A stretch of DNA of 64,000 nucleotides from Paradesertivirga mongoliensis (GTDB lineage Bacteria; Bacteroidota; Bacteroidia; Sphingobacteriales; Sphingobacteriaceae): assembly GCF_024436395.1 (NCBI RefSeq), contig NZ_JAFMZO010000001.1, positions 124,001 through 188,000 on the forward strand. Reading direction: 5' to 3'. The notes beneath the pieces are model-generated. The model was not told the origin of the DNA, ran no database searches, and was given only the letters and a program-made list of their open reading frames with translations. Shown here piece after piece: positions 36,462 to 45,414 of this stretch. Each line of letters opens with the position of its first letter. The first letter of the stretch is position 1. The position numbers were made by a program, and so were the translations under genes.

Positions 36462-38644
36462 TTAGTGTCGAATTTTAAAAAACCATTAATAAGATGTATC
36501 ACAGCACGGTTTGAAAGATTGTTACTGCTTGGAACGAGTACATTGACAGTTCCCGCCTTCATATCGGTAACCTGCATGCTCGTAGCCGTATTGGCGATGG
36601 TAATGGCAGTGATAGCGCCATTCTCTTTCTGAAGAAGTGTAGGATATCCCCCCTCTTTCTTACCGTCTACCACTACGGTTTCTTTCTGTAAAATGTGATA
36701 CCTGATAAAATTGGCCACTTTCTCTTTGTCGTCCGCAGAAGATGAAGTTGGCGATGATGGCAAATATCCCTGGGCAATAGCAGCGTCAATTCCTGCATTG
36801 TTAGGCACAAAAACCGTGTATAACGAGCCGGCAGAAACTCCCAGAATTTCTCCGTTGGAGGTGTTGTAAATATTCGAAGCCTTCAGGTAATCGAAGAACT
36901 TTTTAAAATTGGAGCCGGTGGTAGCTGCCAGCTTCTCAATATGCTTACCAATAGAGAGGGTTGATTCGTTCAACAGGCCATTAACATAATATACCGTTCC
37001 GTTTGAAGCTGCTTCCTCTCCGGATGCAGCACGGGTTACATTTGCGTCCTGATTACCGGCAGAAAAAACTGTGTTTCCGTTGTATTTGATGTACTCGCCA
37101 TTATAGGTTTCGATAATGCCACTGCCGGTGATATCGGTTAAATCCTGACGCACTACATGAGTATTTAAGATCCTGTTCAATTTATCCCAGGCCGAAGTAC
37201 CCGTTAGAGTTGTGCCGCCTCCTGGTGGCCTGTACTCCCACCTGTTCGCATCCAGGTTGTAACTGTATCCGGCAGCGGTCAGATCATCATCAGAGATCAG
37301 AAATAAGGTGTATTTTGAATTGGTGTTGATAATATTCGTTTTCAGGGCAACAGACAACGCCCTGGTCATTAACGAGTAGTTAGGGTTCAAATAAGCTTTA
37401 CCGAACACAGAACTAAAAACATTTGCCGACTGTGCCTTATTGGTACCATAGAAAATACCATTACTCAATACTTTTTTATCAACGATGTCAGTCGCCAGAT
37501 TGAACAGAGCGCCTTCGCCCTGAAGGTTTTTTGTCACCGAAAATTTGCTCGGCCATACGGTGGTACGCCACATATGGGCCATCAGGAAATCTGAAATGAT
37601 CTCGTCGGGTAACGCCTCAAACGTTAGGTAATGCTTAAGCAGGGTGTCCCGGGTATACGACTCGAACGCTTCGTTGGTAGGTGCAAACATGGTGTATCCA
37701 TCCATCTGACCGTCATTGTCTTCAACCTTCAGGAAGTTCTCATTATTTGGTGAGAATGGCAGCATTCCGTTATATACTTTTACGTATACATCCAGATTTG
37801 AACCCGTGATCTCCTTGTTTTTGGCTGTTGCTGAAGCATTAATCAGATACGACACCATGTGATCATCGAATACTTTCTTGAATTTGCTGTATTCGGGCGC
37901 TGTACTCAGGTATTGATCGATACTCGGCAAAGGCAAAATCACTCTGTCGATTTCGTGAATTACACCATTCTCAGCAATGATGTCCTTGTTCACAACTTGT
38001 GCGTCTGCTACATTGAATCCAGAAAACGTTTTGCCGGGAAATAGATATGCGTAATCGCTGGTTGGGATTCCGTTTGCGGTGAAGTACGAATTCAGAAAGA
38101 ATGGAATATATTTATTGTTGTTATCTGCCGATACATAATAGGTACCGCCTGCATTATTTCTGTTCGATGCAGAAACAAGGACTTTCTTACCGTCGATCAT
38201 CGCGGTATCCAAGGCGGCGTAAAACGTAGTCCGTCTTTTGTATGCCTTATCAGCGGCCCACCCTATACCAGATTGATAGTCGTCTAACCTGTCGGATTTG
38301 AAAGAATTATAAGCCAAACTGTATCTAACTATCTTCCGGGCTACCGAATCTTTAACTGCGTTAACATCGCTGATGTTATTCTCTTGTAAATACCTGGCAA
38401 CTGCTTCATCATTAGGAGCGAAAATTGTCCAGTAACCGGCTTTGCTCAAAATATCCTTATAACCCGCTTTATCAACCAGCACCAGGAAACTATTGAAATT
38501 GTTTCGTGCCTGTAACTGCTGATAAATAGGGCTGGCTAGATCATCCGGACGACCGTAATACTCATCCCAACCCTTTTTATTGCAAGCGCTAAAAAGCGCA
38601 AGTAAAACGAGCAGAAATGACGAGGTTTTTAGTACTTTCTTCAT
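36458..38644 (-). CDS. Multi-domain fasciclin lipoprotein, first gene of the long operon
   Basis: This 728-residue protein has lipobox FSAC (Cys21) followed by NKKGWDEYY. It appears to hold four FAS1 domains in a row, each with a start such as FNSFLVLVDKAGYKDIL or FKKFFDYLKASNIYNT, a YWTIFAPNDEAV or YTMFAPTNEAF strand, and an NGVIHEIDR, NGIFYGTN or NGTVYYVNG end. Unlike the other two fasciclin genes it has no obvious CBM-like tail. It lies directly upstream of SusC with a 4-nt overlap. Leading the operon, it would be made in the largest amount if there is polarity. A surface binding or scaffold role is inferred. Confidence 0.82.
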   Translation of the reverse strand: MKKVLKTSSFLLVLLALFSACNKKGWDEYYGRPDDLASPIYQQLQARNNFNSFLVLVDKAGYKDILSKAGYWTIFAPNDEAVARYLQENNISDVNAVKDSVARKIVRYSLAYNSFKSDRLDDYQSGIGWAADKAYKRRTTFYAALDTAMIDGKKVLVSASNRNNAGGTYYVSADNNNKYIPFFLNSYFTANGIPTSDYAYLFPGKTFSGFNVADAQVVNKDIIAENGVIHEIDRVILPLPSIDQYLSTAPEYSKFKKVFDDHMVSYLINASATAKNKEITGSNLDVYVKVYNGMLPFSPNNENFLKVEDNDGQMDGYTMFAPTNEAFESYTRDTLLKHYLTFEALPDEIISDFLMAHMWRTTVWPSKFSVTKNLQGEGALFNLATDIVDKKVLSNGIFYGTNKAQSANVFSSVFGKAYLNPNYSLMTRALSVALKTNIINTNSKYTLFLISDDDLTAAGYSYNLDANRWEYRPPGGGTTLTGTSAWDKLNRILNTHVVRQDLTDITGSGIIETYNGEYIKYNGNTVFSAGNQDANVTRAASGEEAASNGTVYYVNGLLNESTLSIGKHIEKLAATTGSNFKKFFDYLKASNIYNTSNGEILGVSAGSLYTVFVPNNAGIDAAIAQGYLPSSPTSSSADDKEKVANFIRYHILQKETVVVDGKKEGGYPTLLQKENGAITAITIANTATSMQVTDMKAGTVNVLVPSSNNLSNRAVIHLINGFLKFDTK

Positions 38645-39048
38645 CTTTAATTTTGAACTTATTTACAGACCTTCCAAACCAACACTAATCGATTAGCTTT
38701 TGACAACCATGTCAGTTAGCGTCTATTCCTGAAAGCTTGTTTATAATCCTTAATTGGTTATTCAGGTTAAGGCTTTTCCACCAATATTAAAGATGCACGA
38801 AGAATAACAAGGCGCCAGGCATCAAAACAATTGGCAAGGATATCTGGCTTAATACCTCTAAACTCAAAAACTTTATTCAATGTAAATCTTTAATCAATCG
38901 GCTTATCTAGCTTTTAATTTTTGGTTTTGCTACATACAAACCTAGCTTAAAGCGCTTCCCCGCAGTTTTAAAAATTGACAAAATGCTTTTAAATATTGTT
39001 AATAGCGCGCTATATACCCTCCACAGCGGACCACCCTCCTTATAAAAA
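38645..39048 (-). promoter_or_regulatory. Promoter region of the 25-kb operon, no gene seen
   Basis: This 404-nt gap lies between the sensor-regulator stop and the first fasciclin gene. On the minus strand a TTG (38704-38706), 16 nt and TAGTGTTG (38680-38687) form an approximate Bacteroidota -33/-7 pair 35 nt before the ATG. CAGGAATAGAC (around 38720-38730) resembles one unit of the tandem repeat seen at sites A-C but has an extra base and no partner at 10 bp. A 12-bp palindrome ATAGCGCGCTAT lies at 39002-39013. No clear terminator for the regulator gene was found. Confidence 0.4.
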
Positions 39049-42000
39049 CTATTCGACGTGCGACTTAATGCCTTTATCTTTTTGATTCCTCAGATATTCT
39101 GACGGAGACAGTTTATATTTCTCCTTAAAGCAGGTGCCAAAGTACCCCAGGCTACTGAAACCCGTCATGTAGGCAATCTCCGAAATGGTGTACTCGCCCG
39201 AGTCGAGCAATTGCTTTCCGCGTTTTAACCGGATATCCCTTACAAACTCGATTGGAGCGAAACCTGTAAGACTTTTCAATTTTTTGTAAAAAGTGGTCCG
39301 CCCCACGCCTACTGAATCTGCCACACTCTCAATGTTAAATTTTGCATCCTCCATTCCCGCCTCAACTATCTTGATCACGTCTTTCAAAAATTGCTCATCT
39401 CTCGACGTGATCAGTACTTCGTCAGGTTTCAGCTGAACTACTCTCTTATCCGGATCGAGTATGGATTCAAATATCTTTTTGCGTTGCTTAATCAGGTTAT
39501 CAACCGATGCAAGAATATGATCGGTATGAAATGGCTTGGTGATATAGAAATCGGCGCCATATTTCAACGCTTCTATCTGGCTTTCTACAGATGCTTTCGC
39601 TGTCAGTAAAATCACCGGAATATGGCTCGTTGCCTCTGTATTTTTAAGTTGATCGAGCATTTGAATACCGTCCATATTGGGCATCATCACATCACTCACA
39701 ATGATATCTGGTAAATGGGCAGAAGCAACATTTAAGCCCTCTGCACCGTCTCCAGCTTCCAGAACCCGATAATATCCTGATAATTGAGAAGCCAGGAACT
39801 TTCTCAGCTCCGAATTATCTTCCACTAATAAAACAACCTGCTGCGCCGCACTTTGAATGCCCTTCTCTACCGGGATGATGTGAGTATCTGCTTCGCTTTC
39901 TGCATAACCTGCATTCACAAAGTCCAGCGGTTTCTCAGAGTTCACAAAGTCCACTTCATTGTTCTTGAAATGTTCTCTTCCGGTTTTAAGCTTTATGGTA
40001 AAAATCATTCCACCTTCGGGATTATTGCTGGCAGAAATATTTCCATGGTGCGCTTCGATGAGCTCTTTGGATAAGGCCAGTCCGATACCCGTTCCTTTTA
40101 AATTGTTTTCGCTCGACTTATCACCTTCATAATACAATTCAAAGATCTGCGGAAGCTTGTGTTTAGGGATGCCATATCCTTGATCGGTAATGGTAATAGT
40201 AAAATATTCGTCGCCAGGTCTGTGATTTATATCAATTTGTATGGCTTTATGCGGCGGACTGAACTTAAAGGCATTTGAAAGTAAATTGTAGATCACAATA
40301 TCTATCTTTTCCTCATCGATCCAAACGCTTAGCTGTTCGACATTCGAATTTACCTCCAGGGCTATATTCTTTTCATGCGCCAAACCAATAAAATATTGGC
40401 TGATCTCACGCAGCAAACCAACCATTTCTGTCTCGGATACCTTGAGCCGCATTTTACCGCTTTGGGCCTTTCTGAAGTCAAGCAGCTGATTAATGAGCCT
40501 GATCATCCGATTCGCATTTCTGTTAACGATACTTATATTTTCTCTGCCTTTTGCCGAAATCTGCTCTGTCCTGGTAATTTCCTCGAGCGGACTTACAATA
40601 AGCGTAAGAGGCGTACGGAGTTCATGTGAGATATTGGTAAAAAACTGCAATTTTAAATCAGTAAGCCGGTGTTCAACCGCAACATTGTTGCGCAACCTGA
40701 TCATAGTTAGAATAATTCGCCGGGCTACCTCTATCAGAATTACAGCGAGCAGCACATAGGCCATGTACGCCCAAACTGTTAACCATGGCGGCGGAAGCAC
40801 GGTAATCTTTATGCTTTTGGTGGGAACATTATTAAACAGCTCATTATTTGTGCTTTTTACAATAAATTCATAGTTGCCTGGCGGAAGATTTGTGTAAGTA
40901 GCTTTGCGCTGATTCTTAACATAATGCCATCCTTTGTCATATCCTTTCAAGAAATAAGCATACATTATTTTATGACCGGCCCTGTAATCCAGTACAGTGT
41001 AATCAATGCTGATAACATCTTCGTCATAGTCAAGCGTAATCTTTCTGGTATTATTGATAGAGAAACTCAATGGTGATCCGGTGCTGCCCGGGATGATATC
41101 CTCATTATACAATTGAATATTGGTTAAGGCCATGTTAGCATGCAGGCGCTTACTCGATATCCTTGCGGGATCGAAAGAAATATAACCGGTGGTACATCCA
41201 AAAAACAGATGGCCCGAACGAGACCGGAAACAAGTAGCTTCAGAGAACCCCGCATTCGGCAGACCATCGTAAGTATCATAGTTTTTAAAGGTTGAGGATG
41301 ACTGGTCAAATTGCGATAAACCATTTTTTGTAGCCAGCCACAAATTGCCTTTGTTGTCGTCAACCATACTCAGGATAATATCATTGGGCAATCCCTCGTC
41401 CCTGGTATAAATGCGAAAGTTCAATTTATTTGCTCCTGCCACAGACACCACCTTGTTCAAACCGCCACCAAAGGTTCCAACCCACATTTGCCCCCGTCGG
41501 TCGCGATGAATATACTGCACATCGTTATTACCCAAACTCGTCCGGTCGCCGGGGATTTTATTGTGCTTCGAGAATCTCAGATCGTCTGTATTGCCGGCAT
41601 CAGGATTAAACAATACTAAGCCATCGGTTGAAGCCACCCAGATCTTTCCGTCGGGGCCCAATTGCAAATGGCGAATTACATTACAGGTAGCGGGATAATT
41701 TTTAAAGGAGTTAGCCGTGTTTTTGAACCATATCTTCCCCTCGGTTTTCATTACCAGATTTAATCCGCCCCCAAGTGTTCCAACCCATATTCTTCCAGCC
41801 CGATCTTCCAATACAGAGTAAACCTGATTACTGCTTAAACCGGCTTTATCAGCAGGATTAAACACATACTTTTCGAGCCGGTACTGCGATCGCTCCTTAT
41901 CGAGAGGCGTTGCGGTGACCAGGCCATTACCTTTGGTTCCAAGCCATATTGTGCCGTCACGGCTTTCCATTATCGAGTAGACACTTCCGATCTCCAGATT

Positions 42001-43512
42001 ATCACCGTTCTCAAAAACGTCGCTTTGAAGCACACCCTTTTTAAATATGTACAGTTTTCCGGCTTTGGTTCCGGCCCAAAGCTTACCACTCTTGTCTTCT
42101 AACAGTGCCCGAACCTCATTGTCGGATCGGCTTGAGGTATTTGCAACCAAAAGTTGGTGGTTAAAAGCTTTAGGAGGAAAAATAATCTTATTCAACCCAC
42201 CATCGTTAGCGCTTAACCATAAAATCCCGGTCGGATCGGCATAGAGAGCGGTTACAATATTCGAAAACCGGTTCTGTACAGAACCGGGCTGATTATAGAA
42301 ATACTCTATTTCATCCGCAGAAGGATTATAATACCCAAAGCCGCCACCTTTAAGACTGGCCCACAGCACGCCATTTATTTCAAATACATTATAATTTTTA
42401 TTCGGACTACTAACATTAGCGTCTTTCTGCTGATTAAAAACTTTAAAAGTGCCCTTAACAGGATTGTATTTTATGATACCATTACGCTCCGGTTCTATCC
42501 ACACCTGACCCAACTTATCTTCAAACAGGGATAGAAAAGCGTCTGTTCCGGGGAGGGCCGTAAACTTAGCAGACGAGTTCTGCGGGTTGTAGGTTATTAT
42601 TCCTTTCCCGGTAGTCGAAATGTAAAGTTCGCCCTTACGGGATGCACAAATGGAATTTAACCGGGTACCTTTTGATAAAGTAATGACGGAAAAACTACCG
42701 CTGCGATTGTCAACGGCTATGAGCTGGCCGGTTGCGGTGCCGAAATATAATTTGTTGCCGAGCTCTACGGCAGAGGTGAAAGAAAACGCCGGCAATTTTC
42801 TTTTCAATAGTAAAGGTTGGTAGCGGCCGTTCTTTCTCACCAGACAAGTCACACCCGTTGTGGTTCCGATCCAGGCCCGCTGTTGGCGGTCTTCAAATAA
42901 AAAGTTTATATCGTTCCCGGCTATCCTGAAGTCTCCGGAAAGGTTTTTAGCAAACCTGGACAGGCGAGGCACAGGAGATGTGTGGTCGTACATCGCGCAA
43001 AGCAGACCCTGGTTTTCAGTAAGTAACCAGGTATCGCCGGTACTGGCAGGAACAATTCTGTCGATGATCAGGTTGCTAAACTCTTTGGCCCGTCCGGGAA
43101 CGGAGACGAACTCTTCTTTTCTTTTATCAAAACGGTACACCAGGTTATCGTAGGTTTTAACCCAGAGGTATCCACGCTTATCTTCAATAATGGTTCTGAT
43201 TTTATTGTTTTTGAGATTTGAGCTGTCGCCCGGCAGAGATTTATAAGATGTAAACGAATGCCCGTCGAACCTGTTAATTCCATCCCAGGTACCAAACCAC
43301 ATAAAACCCTCCCGATCTTTCGTGATGCATAATACGCCATCATGCGATAAGCCATCTTCGGTCGAATAACGGGTAAAATTAGCTTTAAGTTGAGTGTAGC
43401 CGGGATGCGACAAAGCTTCCAGGATTAAAAACACAATCAGATACTTCCCGAACAATCTCAGCAACTCTTCTCTTCCCAAATAAGTGTTAGTACAGATAAC
43501 CCTGATCAACAT
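39049..43512 (-). CDS. Hybrid two-component sensor-regulator (HTCS) controlling the pectin locus
   Basis: This 1487-residue protein fuses a sensor kinase and its regulator. An N-terminal membrane segment (about 22-38) precedes a two-component-regulator propeller made of about a dozen repeats with GFMWFGTWDGINRFDG- or IWVGTLGGGLNLV-type motifs. A Y_Y_Y domain (about 826-890) and a transmembrane helix (about 907-932) follow. The HisKA domain has His963 (NISHELRTPL). The ATPase domain has NLLSNAFKF (about 1076) and GTGIGLAL (about 1141). The receiver domain has Asp1274 (VSDVMMPNMDG) and KPF. An AraC-type helix-turn-helix (about 1385-1480) ends the protein. All residues needed for phosphorelay are present. 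In related systems the propeller binds a specific oligosaccharide in the periplasm and the AraC domain activates susCD and enzyme genes; an RG-I oligosaccharide is the likely signal. Confidence 0.95.
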   Translation of the reverse strand: MLIRVICTNTYLGREELLRLFGKYLIVFLILEALSHPGYTQLKANFTRYSTEDGLSHDGVLCITKDREGFMWFGTWDGINRFDGHSFTSYKSLPGDSSNLKNNKIRTIIEDKRGYLWVKTYDNLVYRFDKRKEEFVSVPGRAKEFSNLIIDRIVPASTGDTWLLTENQGLLCAMYDHTSPVPRLSRFAKNLSGDFRIAGNDINFLFEDRQQRAWIGTTTGVTCLVRKNGRYQPLLLKRKLPAFSFTSAVELGNKLYFGTATGQLIAVDNRSGSFSVITLSKGTRLNSICASRKGELYISTTGKGIITYNPQNSSAKFTALPGTDAFLSLFEDKLGQVWIEPERNGIIKYNPVKGTFKVFNQQKDANVSSPNKNYNVFEINGVLWASLKGGGFGYYNPSADEIEYFYNQPGSVQNRFSNIVTALYADPTGILWLSANDGGLNKIIFPPKAFNHQLLVANTSSRSDNEVRALLEDKSGKLWAGTKAGKLYIFKKGVLQSDVFENGDNLEIGSVYSIMESRDGTIWLGTKGNGLVTATPLDKERSQYRLEKYVFNPADKAGLSSNQVYSVLEDRAGRIWVGTLGGGLNLVMKTEGKIWFKNTANSFKNYPATCNVIRHLQLGPDGKIWVASTDGLVLFNPDAGNTDDLRFSKHNKIPGDRTSLGNNDVQYIHRDRRGQMWVGTFGGGLNKVVSVAGANKLNFRIYTRDEGLPNDIILSMVDDNKGNLWLATKNGLSQFDQSSSTFKNYDTYDGLPNAGFSEATCFRSRSGHLFFGCTTGYISFDPARISSKRLHANMALTNIQLYNEDIIPGSTGSPLSFSINNTRKITLDYDEDVISIDYTVLDYRAGHKIMYAYFLKGYDKGWHYVKNQRKATYTNLPPGNYEFIVKSTNNELFNNVPTKSIKITVLPPPWLTVWAYMAYVLLAVILIEVARRIILTMIRLRNNVAVEHRLTDLKLQFFTNISHELRTPLTLIVSPLEEITRTEQISAKGRENISIVNRNANRMIRLINQLLDFRKAQSGKMRLKVSETEMVGLLREISQYFIGLAHEKNIALEVNSNVEQLSVWIDEEKIDIVIYNLLSNAFKFSPPHKAIQIDINHRPGDEYFTITITDQGYGIPKHKLPQIFELYYEGDKSSENNLKGTGIGLALSKELIEAHHGNISASNNPEGGMIFTIKLKTGREHFKNNEVDFVNSEKPLDFVNAGYAESEADTHIIPVEKGIQSAAQQVVLLVEDNSELRKFLASQLSGYYRVLEAGDGAEGLNVASAHLPDIIVSDVMMPNMDGIQMLDQLKNTEATSHIPVILLTAKASVESQIEALKYGADFYITKPFHTDHILASVDNLIKQRKKIFESILDPDKRVVQLKPDEVLITSRDEQFLKDVIKIVEAGMEDAKFNIESVADSVGVGRTTFYKKLKSLTGFAPIEFVRDIRLKRGKQLLDSGEYTISEIAYMTGFSSLGYFGTCFKEKYKLSPSEYLRNQKDKGIKSHVE

Positions 43513-43617
43513 ATCTGTGAATGATTATTCTTAATTACACCAAATCTTAAGCTATTCCAATGTATCGCCCGGCCAGTCATTTCCCGTGTTGGGCATTAAA
43601 TATACAACAATTAAACG

Positions 43618-45039
43618 TTAGGGATTCACATTTTGAGACTGCAAAACCTGTACTTTGCTATTGTCTTTGGCTTGGATAGAAACATTTGTGAACGACCATC
43701 CATTAGCGTTTTTTATCGACCCAGCGTTATTTGCTTTTATATCAACGTTAGTAAAATTGAAATTCCTTAAGGGTTCCTGGTCTAATCCATCAGCAAAAAT
43801 AGCTTTCCGGGCGCCATCCACCGTTATATTTGAGATGTATACATCCTTGAAACGAGGAACCCCTCTTTCCGGAGAAACCGGCTGAAGCATTTTCTTCCAG
43901 TGTTCAGGGACGGTATTAATGTCATAGCCAGCCGGCAGCGTTGAATAACTGTACGAGGGATTCCAATTAGGTGTAATTTCTAAAGCAGTTCCTACATTGG
44001 TCATTTTTAAATTGTCGATATAGATATCTTCAATAGTCCCGCCCCGGTTGGTAGCCGATTTAAAGCGGATCCCTACGCCTGTTCCGTTGGCTGTTAAATT
44101 TTTGGCAAGGATATGGCGCATACCGCCAGAAGTTTCACTTCCGAAAGTAATTAAGCCTCCCCCTTTTCGCGAGATACAGTCGCGAATCACGATATACTCT
44201 GCCGGGCGGTTAACACGTAGTCCGTCCCAATCACGACCGGCCTTGATACAGAAATTGTCGTCATTACAGTCGATGTCTGAGTTTTTTACCAGGATCCATG
44301 AAGAAGAATCAATGTCTACGCCATCGGTACTCGGGCCGTGGCCGCCAATATTGTTCTGTATCACAATTCCGTCTACGGTAACGTATTTTGAATACAATAC
44401 ATGCACCGTCCAAAAGCCGGCTTGCTGAAAAGTTAAGCCTTTTACCAGGATATTTTCAGAATCCGACACCAGTAAAGTCCGGGGACGTTTAGCGTCGTAA
44501 TCTACAATCCAACGCAGTTTTTTAGCTTCGTAATCCTTCCTCAAAGCCCAATAAGCATCCCAAAACGGCTTTCCCTGGGCGTTTACTATTCCTTCACCGC
44601 TTACTCCTGCATTTTCCTGCTTTATGATATTGATAAGCGCCGCGGGCCACTTCATTTCGATACCAGCAACCCGGGTGTCGATATCAGGGTAATCTTTGAG
44701 ATTCTGGCTTCCTAAAATTTCGACACCTTTATCTATCTGAAGGAACACATCTTCCTTGACAAATAATGATCCCGTAAGGTATTTGCCGGGAGCAAACACT
44801 ATCTTGCCACCACCTTTCTTCGCGCAAGCGTCGATAGCTTTTTGAATGGCAATGGTGTTCAGCGTTCTGCCGTCGCTTACAGCGCCGTAATCTTTTACAT
44901 GGAACACTCGTTTTTTAATCTTCAACTTCCTTACCCCAACTTTCGAAGCCCATGCCGGATCTGCCGCTTCCGCCTGCGCGATGGCAACGATCTGCACTAT
45001 AAAAAACAGTAGGAGGAATTTCTTTACTAAGGGTGCCAT
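43618..45039 (-). CDS. GH28-family protein with an altered catalytic histidine motif
   Basis: This 473-residue exported beta-helix protein has a signal peptide (to about AQAEA, residue 25). GH28 features are STDGVD at 237-242 and the NDD at 259-261 (CNDDNFCIKAGRD). The usual GHG is GGG at 293-295 (RKGGGLITFGSE), so the conserved His is missing, and the RIK motif reads RFKS. The acids thought to do catalysis are present, so the enzyme may still be active, perhaps as an exo-acting or RG-specific member. It stands alone: 105 nt upstream of the regulator gene and downstream of the intergenic region at 45040-45414. Confidence is high for the family and low for the exact substrate. Confidence 0.87.
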   Translation of the reverse strand: MAPLVKKFLLLFFIVQIVAIAQAEAADPAWASKVGVRKLKIKKRVFHVKDYGAVSDGRTLNTIAIQKAIDACAKKGGGKIVFAPGKYLTGSLFVKEDVFLQIDKGVEILGSQNLKDYPDIDTRVAGIEMKWPAALINIIKQENAGVSGEGIVNAQGKPFWDAYWALRKDYEAKKLRWIVDYDAKRPRTLLVSDSENILVKGLTFQQAGFWTVHVLYSKYVTVDGIVIQNNIGGHGPSTDGVDIDSSSWILVKNSDIDCNDDNFCIKAGRDWDGLRVNRPAEYIVIRDCISRKGGGLITFGSETSGGMRHILAKNLTANGTGVGIRFKSATNRGGTIEDIYIDNLKMTNVGTALEITPNWNPSYSYSTLPAGYDINTVPEHWKKMLQPVSPERGVPRFKDVYISNITVDGARKAIFADGLDQEPLRNFNFTNVDIKANNAGSIKNANGWSFTNVSIQAKDNSKVQVLQSQNVNP

Positions 45040-45130
45040 ATTGTGTGGTGTATTCTATATAACGCTCAATCTGCTTCTTTAAGATCTGAAAATCAATTCC
45101 AGATCTGCGGAGATTTATCCGTTCCCAAGA

Positions 45131-45172
45131 TTAAAAAAAAATCGGGGATGTACTGTCATGCATCCCCCCGAT
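45131..45172 (-). terminator. Strong intrinsic terminator
   Basis: On the minus strand ATCGGGGGGATG pairs with CATCCCCGAT around a short loop (two extra G bulge), and a run of nine T follows. It is oriented to stop transcripts arriving from the GH2 side. Because another terminator already follows the GH2 stop at 45376-45409, this one may instead end a separate small transcript. Confidence 0.85.
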
Positions 45173-45375
45173 AAAAGACGGCATTGGGTAATATGTTGGT
45201 TACTGTTGCGTAGGGCGCTTAAGACATTGAGCTGCGAGTATTGACCCAGTTGGCTAGGCACCCGCTATACTTCCCTCCCCTGGTCTCGTCTGTGAAACAC
45301 TGACCTAGAGGAAGAATAACCAAACTCCAGGTGGTCTGTAAGACATAGCCTATGGGAGAGCAGATGTTGTATGAT
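45173..45375 (-). ncRNA. Possible structured small RNA or long structured 3' leader/trailer
   Basis: This stretch lies between two same-facing terminators and has no coding frame. Two nested stems are seen: CTCTCCC (45360-45354) with GGGAGGG (45279-45273) and, inside it, ACCTGGAG (45332-45325) with CUCUAGGU (45310-45303), separated by internal loops of 20 and 23 nt. Each stem includes one G-U pair that becomes an A-C mismatch on the plus strand, so the fold favours a minus-strand RNA. The stem, large bubble, stem outline recalls 6S RNA, but no conserved sequence was recognised and no promoter was found. It could be chance structure in a 3' trailer. Confidence 0.25.
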
Positions 45376-45409
45376 AAAAGGCAACAGCGTTCGAAATGCT
45401 GTCTGCCTT
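45376..45409 (-). terminator. Intrinsic terminator right after the GH2 gene
   Basis: On the minus strand AAGGCAGACAGC and GCTGTTGCCTT form an 11-bp stem with one bulged base around a 9-nt loop, followed by TTTTATC. It begins 6 nt after the GH2 stop codon (45415). The T-run is short, so read-through to the stronger terminator at 45131-45172 is possible. Confidence 0.7.
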
Positions 45410-45414
45410 CGCCT

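Larger units (their letters stand above)
45040..45414 (-). other. Intergenic region with two minus-strand terminators
   Basis: This 375-nt gap between the GH2 gene and GH28 holds two intrinsic terminators facing the same way (45376-45409 and 45131-45172), with a structured 200-nt stretch between them. The remaining ~90 nt next to the GH28 start include AGATCTG twice, 19 nt apart (45082 and 45101). The GH28 gene must have its own promoter here, since the second terminator lies 92 nt before its start. No convincing promoter boxes were recognised. Confidence 0.6.

Noticed and set aside
39002..39013. ATAGCGCGCTAT palindrome as a terminator or operator
   Set aside because: It is only 12 bp, has no T-run and no second copy was noticed; kept only as a note in the intergenic entry.
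43551..43570. GCTATTCCAA+TGTATCGCCC upstream of the sensor gene as a fourth tandem-repeat site
   Set aside because: The units match the consensus poorly, and at the 18-nt spacing the sequence is AAGAATAA, not a TA-TTT box.
45149..45161. ATGTACTGTCATG identical to part of site B
   Set aside because: It lies in the stem-loop of a strong terminator, has no second unit or -7 box, and 13-base matches are expected by chance in a window this size.
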